NCBI GenBank assembly: GCA_034638255.1
Contig: JAWPGT010000010.1
Coordinates: 1 to 64,000 of the forward strand
Direction of reading: 5' to 3'
Origin: Coprinus comatus
Lineage: Eukaryota > Basidiomycota > Agaricomycetes > Agaricales > Agaricaceae
Length of the DNA: 64,000 nt
Below are positions 57,564 through 64,000 of this stretch, piece by piece. The notes beneath the pieces were generated by a model. That model searched no databases, was not told where the DNA came from, and saw only the letters and a list, made by a program, of their open reading frames with translations. How positions within the stretch are numbered: position 1 is the first letter of the stretch; each line of letters opens with the position of its first letter. The translations under genes and the position numbers were made by a program.

Positions 57564-60066
57564 ATGAGTTTCAACGAACATCCTGTATGTGTTTCGGTTC
57601 TTCCTCTCTTCTTCAGCCAACTAATCACCACATCACCAGCATAACATGGGAGACGACGATGGTCCTCTCTCTGCAGATGTGAGTTTCCCTTCTACGTCCC
57701 TCTCTTAAGCCCATTTAACCATATTTTTTGTTCCAGTATTACAAGCGAGCTGTTCTACGCGCAGCTCCCAACCGTTTTGCAATTGAATTTCTGCCACCTA
57801 CAAAGCTTGGGTCCGGTGGTTATAGCTTTGGCATGCGCATATCTCCGATAAATCGGGGCGATAGGTCTTCAATCTCTTCTAGCGGCTCAAATTCCGAGTA
57901 TGATGTCTGGAGACGGTGGGAAGATTGTCTTTGGTTCCAGGAAGGCTTGGAACTGGAGTACAAGCGTAACGCAAGACAAAAGAAACAACGCCTAATGCAA
58001 GGAAAAGGTGTTAAGAAGAATGGTTTCTATATGCAAGATAAAGCATCATCTTGGGAATCATTACCCCCGGGTCCCGATCCTAATATGGTTTCTCAGAACC
58101 TTTACGATCATATCCCAAGACTCACGAAACGGGGTACCATTTTCCGTGCAAGTATGGCTACCGTCGAGCAGAGATCCACCGAGCTTCAGGCTTTCGTGGA
58201 AGCCCTCTTTGAAGAAGATAAACCGGCCTTGATCAAGGAGATGCGTTCAACTAGGCTCGTTACGGATTTCTTTGGTTATTGGCAACGCGATGCAGACCTC
58301 GTTGCAAAGAAACAGAGAGCCAAAGCACGCGACGCTCCACGTGAATCTCTTACCCCCAGTGTTTTCTCAGCCTATTTCTCCACGTCGACTCCATCCTTAC
58401 TAGACGTACCACCTGGAAAGTCTCCTAAATCAGTTCCAGTTTCTCCAATCAAGCGACCCTTCCTTCGACCAAGAGCTTCGACAGCTACATCAGCAGACAG
58501 ACCTCACTCCGTCGCATCTTCACAACTCACAGAGACTCCTGCTTCTACTATTGCTACCAGGATGACAAACTATACTGCATCCGCACTGTCGTCTGTCAGG
58601 ACACGCCGTCGTGCACTCTCTGTCACGTCATCTGACTCCTCGTCATCTCAATCCGACGACCATGCTGATAACATCACAGTCAATAGTGATCCGCGAATTG
58701 TCGAAGAGGTTCCAATCGTTTTTGGTTACAACCCACAACAACATGATGCTTCCGCTGAACGTCCGACTTCGGTTTTAGATGCTTTACCAGAGGAACATGA
58801 CGATATACTTACACCAGTGAAGCAATCCGAATTCAATACTACTCTCCAGAGGAAGATGGCGTTTAGTGTTACCAGCATGAACAAACGAAGGAACCGTAAT
58901 GGTCAAATCTTTGTAACTCCTCCTGCAACTCCTCTTGCTCCGGAATCCGAGGAACCTACAACCCCTGCTTGTTCAGCATTCCAGGAACCTACAACCTCCG
59001 TCTATCCTACATTTGAGGAACCTTCATCCCCCATATCAGAGAGGACTGAGATTCCTCAAACACCCACGACCCCAGGTATGTCCAATTCTCATAATCATGA
59101 TGTATTTTTGACTGACCAACTTGACTAGATCGCTCTATCCGCGAGTCCTGGTCTACCATTGATTCAAACGCGACTTACCTGGAAGGTTTCGATCTCGGGC
59201 TATCACCTTCCTCCCCCGGATATCGCCAGTCCATGTCTAGTATTAGGACATTCATGACCACCAACTCCGCCAATGCAGTGAGACCCCATACCCCACCTTT
59301 GCCTCCTCCAAAACAACCTATTTCTCCAAGAGCGAACCCTCGTATCTCTGTCCCGGTTTCACTTTCTGATTTTGACATGGAACTTCCAGATGATGATGAT
59401 TTCAGTACAATATGTGGTCAGTATTCTTTATCTTTCTGCGCATATCTCAATGCTCATTACATCTTGAATATAGATGCTTTCCCAAGGCCTACATCTTATA
59501 TTCCAGATTATCAACATCAACATCCCAACAGTCGTCCAGAAACTCCTATTGCATTCAGCATTGAACGTTCCAAAACACCTGAACCCCATCTCATCGTGCC
59601 ACCTTCCCCAACTACATCGATATCGACTACCTTTTCTTTCGGTTCAATGTTCTCAACAAGCACAACAACTTCAAATTCCACGTCCTCTTCATCTTCAACC
59701 AACAACGGCAATACTGCAAATTGTGGTAACAACCTTAGCATCAAAGTCGCACAGAACAATTCTATCATTATGGTCCGCGTTTCCCGTGATATAGAATTCA
59801 CGGAACTCCGAAAAAAGATATACAACAAGTTTATTGGACAAGAGGGAGTACCGTTATCAAAGGAATTTACAGTTGCTGTCGTTGTTTCACAACCGAATTC
59901 TCCGATCACACAATTACGTGAAACTGGAAGGAAACATTCAACTTCGGTAACTTCGGTTGATCATCCCGATATGCGAATTGTTGATAATCAAGGGGATTGG
60001 GAAACTGTAGCTTATACTACTGAAGGTACAAAATTGACTCTTCGGATTCTTGATACTCCTGCATAA
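57564..60066 (+). CDS. PX and PB1 domain protein
   Basis: The start at 57564 is a 21-nt exon (MSFNEHP), joined through a second short exon (HNMGDDDGPLSAD) to YYKRAVLRAAPNRFAIEF. Residues about 25-200 form a PX domain, which binds phosphoinositides: VWRRWEDCLWFQEGLELEYK, PRLTKRGTIFRASMATVEQR and LQAFVEALFEED. A long Ser/Pro-rich linker follows (about 210-640) with many S/T-P sites. Near the C-terminus a PB1-like domain begins NLSIKVAQNNSIIMVRVSRD, with FTELRKKIYNKF and the acidic end DNQGDWETVA. PX plus PB1 recalls the polarity scaffold Bem1/Scd2, but no SH3 domain is visible, so it is a different membrane-recruited scaffold. The end is TAA at 60064-60066. Confidence 0.8.
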
Positions 60067-60952
60067 GAAAAGTGACTTTTTGTTAAAAGCACTGTCAACG
60101 CTCCTTTTGTATCCTTTTTTTCCGTTACCATCATGAACACCACACTCCTTTCTCCCTTTTCACGAATGATCCTTATCTTTATTATCTTTTCACTCTCTTA
60201 CTACGAACGAGCCCTTGAATGTTTGAACGAACTTGATTTCTATCTTCTCACCTCCCTCTTCTTTTTTTCTTCTTCTTCTCACTTCGTTTTCAACTTGATT
60301 TCCATTACTCAACCCTTCTGATGCTTCGCTTTTTTGTTTCGTTTTTTTTTTTTTTTTGGAGGGATGTCCTTCAATACTCCCCGTCTCTATCTCTCATGTC
60401 TCTCATTGTTCAATCTCACCACCACCACCACCACCACCACCATGTATTCCATTCCATCAATCCCCTTTTTTATCTTTATGTATCATTCTAGGTATAAAAA
60501 GCGGAAACAATCAACATATGGTTTTAAAAGCCATATGTGTTTACCACTTTGATTCTCTCTCCATTTCTCTCATCATTTTTTTTTTTTGTACATATACATA
60601 GAGCGTTTACAATGCGCCACATGTTTTTTTGTTTTTGTTTTTGTTTTGTTTTTTGATCTTTGATCTTTACATTTACCAACCTTTCGACTTTCACACCTAG
60701 TAATAACACTAATATAGTTGGTGTTTTTGTTCTCTTCTGTTTTTTTTTTCGTGTATGTACATACAATGTGCATTATTGATATGAAAAATGTAACGTCGGA
60801 TAGTAGTAGTATGCCAATGATTAGCATATCAATATATCAATTATGAATGAATTGTATGAATAAAATTCAGAAAAAGAGAAAAAAAATAAAGAGAAGAGAG
60901 GTACTACAGGAGTAAACAAACAACAGACGAAACAAAAACATACTATCCGTTC
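60067..60952. other. Convergent intergenic region
   Basis: Between converging genes. Rich in T runs and a CAC repeat near 60418-60442. No gene supported. Confidence 0.4.
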
Positions 60953-63006
60953 TTAGGATCGAGCAGTGAGCCTCGATGATGAAGATGGAACAGTATGAGT
61001 TGGTGAGAAATGTTTTATACCAGTGGGAGGAGGAGGTACGATATTGGGTATAGGTGAGCTTGTCCAATCTGGTAGAATACTCCTTGCAGAACGGATTGGT
61101 TCAGGAGAGATATTCATACTTTCATCTTCATCAACATTTTGAGCTTCCGCATCTGCTTCGTCCCATCTTTCTCTTGATACTTCTGCGCCACCTGTCTTCA
61201 GAGACCTGAGATAATCAGAGTGGTCAGTATTTCCTCAAAACAAGTAGAAAAGAGAGCAGTAGTACGTACCCAGCGAGTGACCCACCAACCCAAGCCAACA
61301 GGGCCGGTGTATATGCAGGTGCTTTACCAGCATTTGCGGCTGCTCTCGAGCTAGTAGGCGGCCTTGGAGAAGGATTATTCAGAATTGAGAAATAAGGGAC
61401 CAAAGGCCTCAACGTCTCATATCGATCATACACAGGTGGAGGTACCTTTCCTGCTACAACAGGGTGTCTTGGACGTATCATAGGAGGTTGAAGAGCCCGT
61501 AAAATCTCGTCATGCAATCGAGGGATAAATCCAGGTAACATTGCGGTACCACCTGTAACCACGATAGAACAAGCAAGAGTTTTTCGAAGATCAACGGGAG
61601 TTTTGAGGAGGACTTCAAGGATTACTTCAGCGAGGGATAGTTCGTCAATGTCTCCGCCTTCAAAGAGAACTTCTGCTGCACGTTCCCGAACCCAACCTGG
61701 GATAATAAGTGTACCTAGGCCTGTTCCGGTTTGCTGAGATTGCGGGGGAGTAACTTGAAGGCGAATATCAGAAGCAGTTGAGTGTCGTTTGTATAGATTT
61801 GAGATGCCCTGAAGATGCCCTTCCGACGGTACACTTCCCATGGATGATGGAGCACGTAAACGTGTCTCAGATACTTCTGAATCCTCTTGAGATTGGGTTT
61901 CTTGAGATTGAGAGTACTCCATGCTCTCCGATTGCGAAAACTCGGATTCGGATTGTGTCGTATAATCACTCGAGGGTACGTCTGGTTCGGATGACATATC
62001 ATCTCCCGTTGGTGTTGCCTCCCTTGAATCCTCCTCGTGGATATCTCCAAGGATATCGCTCACAAAGCAACAACGCACTTTGATATCTTCTACAAGTTCA
62101 TCCGTAAGGATTTCTTGTGGCACTCTCGTAGCACGACTGGCAGGTGGAACAGTGACGGTAGATCCTAAAGACGATAGGGGAGGAAGGTAGGTCGCAAACA
62201 TTAGGATAAGTGCGTGTAAATGTTCTGTTAGTCTTGCACCAGCTAACGGTGTTGTCTTCAGCAGTGGGAAAAGTGGCCTGGAAGCGAATATCTAATGAAT
62301 AGTCAGTCAACCAAATGTATATCAGGGTTGGAAAATCATACAGGTAAAGCCACTGCTTCCAGATGACCACAATCTATCACCAATCCAGTTATTCTTCCGG
62401 TGGCAATTAACGAGAGTAAATGGCTTGATGCAAAAGATACTGAGGGAACCTGTACTCTTTCGGTTAGAGCTTGTCCTTGGGAAGACTGGATAGCTGAATT
62501 ACTTGGTTTTCGAATAATATTTTAGCCATAAGTTCCTTGATATGCATAGGCAATAAAGGATGTTCAACCAAGATAACCTTCCTCGCTTTTGGATCTGTCA
62601 TTAGGGAACTTAAGGTCATTCAATACCATTCACCATCAAACCACGAAGTATATACATACTCACTCATGATACACCGACCTCAGGCATTTCTGCAAATGTA
62701 TTTCCAACATCTTTTCTTCCTCGGCTCTTTGTTGGGGATCTGGATGTCGCGAAAGTTTCCATAGCGTGTCATTAGGGCCCACTGAGTATAGCACATTCCT
62801 AGGCTTTCCTTCCCCACTAAATCCTACTTTCCATATCCTTGAGCCAGGGTCTATAATGACGCGATCCTCAACGCCATACAACGAATGCCGGCGGGTGGTA
62901 GTGTAATGAGGCGACGAATGCAGTGCATGTGAGCCCCCAAGCGCGTCGTGGGTGTTGCTGGAACATGGGTAGACCTTGAAGTCGGTGTTGCCGGGGGGTT
63001 AGACAT
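60953..63006 (-). CDS. ARP10: Actin-related protein 10, dynactin pointed-end subunit, one apparent frameshift
   Basis: Caps the Arp1 filament of dynactin, the dynein cofactor. The start is at 63006 (MSNPPATPTSRS). Actin-fold motifs are GVEDRVIIDPGSRIWKVGFS (nucleotide-binding strand), RKVILVEHPLLPMHIKELMA, VPSVSFASSHLLSLIATGRI, GLVIDCGHLEAVALP, then after a long Glu/Ser-rich insert SIVVTGGTAMLPGFIPRLHD. The insert and the Ser/Pro-rich C-terminus (about 60953-61206) are fungal additions. Near the N-terminus the frame must shift by one base at the C run 62934-62938 (G run in the coding strand) to join TPTTRLG to HALHSSPHYTTTRRHS; without it, no ATG precedes the fold. The rest is open, so this is probably a sequence error. 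Confidence 0.82.
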
Positions 63007-63123
63007 AGTGATTATTATTACAAGTGGAGTCCAGTATAAAAACCGAAATCATCACGTGTGTACATTGTAAGTAATCTCTAATTAAGGACAAACCATCTAC
63101 TATGCAACTATATGTACTATATA

Positions 63124-64000
63124 TTACGATTGTTTAGAAGACAACCGTGCAATGAAGATCATAATAAGAAGTGCCCAGTGTTCAAATTGTTCCTTGGACA
63201 TGAATAGAACACCTTGTGAAAGAACCGCTTTAACAATTTGTGCTTGCATGCCCTAATTTCACATTGTGAGATTCTTACTTTAGCGAAATGACGACAAAAC
63301 ATACCTGATACCACCCAACGAAGCCTTCTCGTTTTAACACTCGCCTCAAAATATCAATGGCACCAACATGTTTGCTCTGTGCGTGGTGGTAGGTTCCAGG
63401 AGGAGGTGGTTGTTGATGATGTTCGACAGCATCTTCAGCATCTGCACTACGGGCTTGGATGCGGACTTTGGCCATAATATAAGGATAAGTTACCTTCAAA
63501 ACCTTCAGTAATTTACGCCAAACGAGTCAAGGACAAACTTACAATAGTAGCAAGTGTTTTGCTGAAAGCTCCAACGAGGAAATTGAGACCCGGGGACATT
63601 TTGGCGGATTGTGCTTGTCCAGCAAGTAATACCAAGCTCTTCACTCGTTCGAAAACACCATATGTGATGGCGGGGTTGACTGTAAGGACAAGACCAGGTT
63701 TAATTCCTAGCCATAGACCACCGACACCCTCCTCTGCGATAATTTCACGAGCAATACCAAGGAAGGAATCGTCTGCTTTTTCTGTTTCTGAAGCGGGTAT
63801 TTCCTTGGCTTTTGGTCGACCTACTTGCTGTCTTGTAGCAATAACAGAAACAGGTATGGTGAATATTTGTGCAAGAGCACCAGCAACTGCTCCCAGTAAT
63901 AGTTCAGCAGCGGTCGATAAAACTGGTAGTTTTGATCCAGGAGGTAATTTCTTGGTCAGACGCTTGATATAAGCCCCTCTTACAAAGGAATAGAAAAAGA
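63124..64000 (-). CDS. Mitochondrial carrier family transporter, C-terminal part (peroxisomal adenine-nucleotide type likely)
   Basis: Partial; the 5' end lies beyond the window. Membrane segments are visible in ELLLGAVAGALAQIFTIPVS, NPAITYGVFERVKSLVLLAG and the last repeat GMQAQIVKAVLSQGVLFMSK. Carrier signature-like residues appear as PVSVIATRQQ (about 63850) and YPYIMAKVRIQ (about 63480), the P-x-[D/E]-x-x-[K/R]-type positions being degenerate. Between them sits a His/Pro-rich loop (EHHQQPPPPGTYHHAQSKH). The TRQQ and YPYxxxKxRxQ pattern resembles peroxisomal ATP/AMP carriers of the PMP47/ANT1 type more than ordinary mitochondrial exchangers. Stop TAA at 63124-63126. Confidence 0.75.

Overview
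The window is nuclear DNA from a filamentous basidiomycete, most likely a mushroom-forming agaric (Agaricomycetes). Genes are dense, on both strands, and cut by many introns of about 48-70 bp. The content fits a plant-biomass-decaying fungus: a GH7 cellobiohydrolase, a GH79-type glycosidase, a TPR-CHAT protease, a TET/JBP-like dioxygenase relic, and Copia, LINE and hAT elements. I cannot name the genus from sequence alone.

Positions 1 to about 16.9 kb form a transposon-rich, decayed island. In order it holds a hAT transposase relic (minus), a broken eIF3 subunit L copy (plus) starting at the hAT edge, the 3' half of a LINE (minus), a TET/JBP-like dioxygenase pseudogene, an intact orphan gene with eight exons, a 30-bp tandem repeat with a palindromic core, the RT/RNase H half of a Copia element (plus), and the gag/protease/integrase half of a Copia element (minus). 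Nearly every premature stop in these relics can be explained by a single C-to-T change (CGA to TGA or CAA to TAA).

From 16.9 to 64 kb the window is mostly intact single genes. They are a TPR-CHAT protease, a small membrane protein and a TPR protein sharing a 187-bp divergent promoter, a Ca3427-like periplasmic-binding-fold protein, an ADP-ribosylglycohydrolase, telomerase reverse transcriptase in 26 exons, a glutathione peroxidase with a mitochondrial presequence and an internal start, an F-box-like protein, GH7, AP-3 beta adaptin, GH79, a RAD51D-like recombinase paralogue with an abnormal P-loop, a TauD-type dioxygenase, an NsdD-like GATA factor, Mediator subunit 22, a one-pass membrane protein, a PX-PB1 protein, actin-related protein 10, and a mitochondrial-carrier-family gene running off the right edge.

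I traced exons by hand and checked reading phase for many genes. Ten-exon Ca3427-like, eight-exon TPR, eight-exon orphan, six-exon F-box and six-exon RAD51D models all close in frame. TERT, GH79 and ARP10 each need exactly one extra base. In TERT and ARP10 that base falls in a homopolymer, which points to consensus errors rather than decay. There is no operon logic. Genes act in separate housekeeping processes (telomere maintenance, recombination, vesicle traffic, transcription, redox, wood decay), and the right half looks like ordinary conserved euchromatin next to a silenced repeat island. I saw no tRNA, rRNA or CRISPR array.
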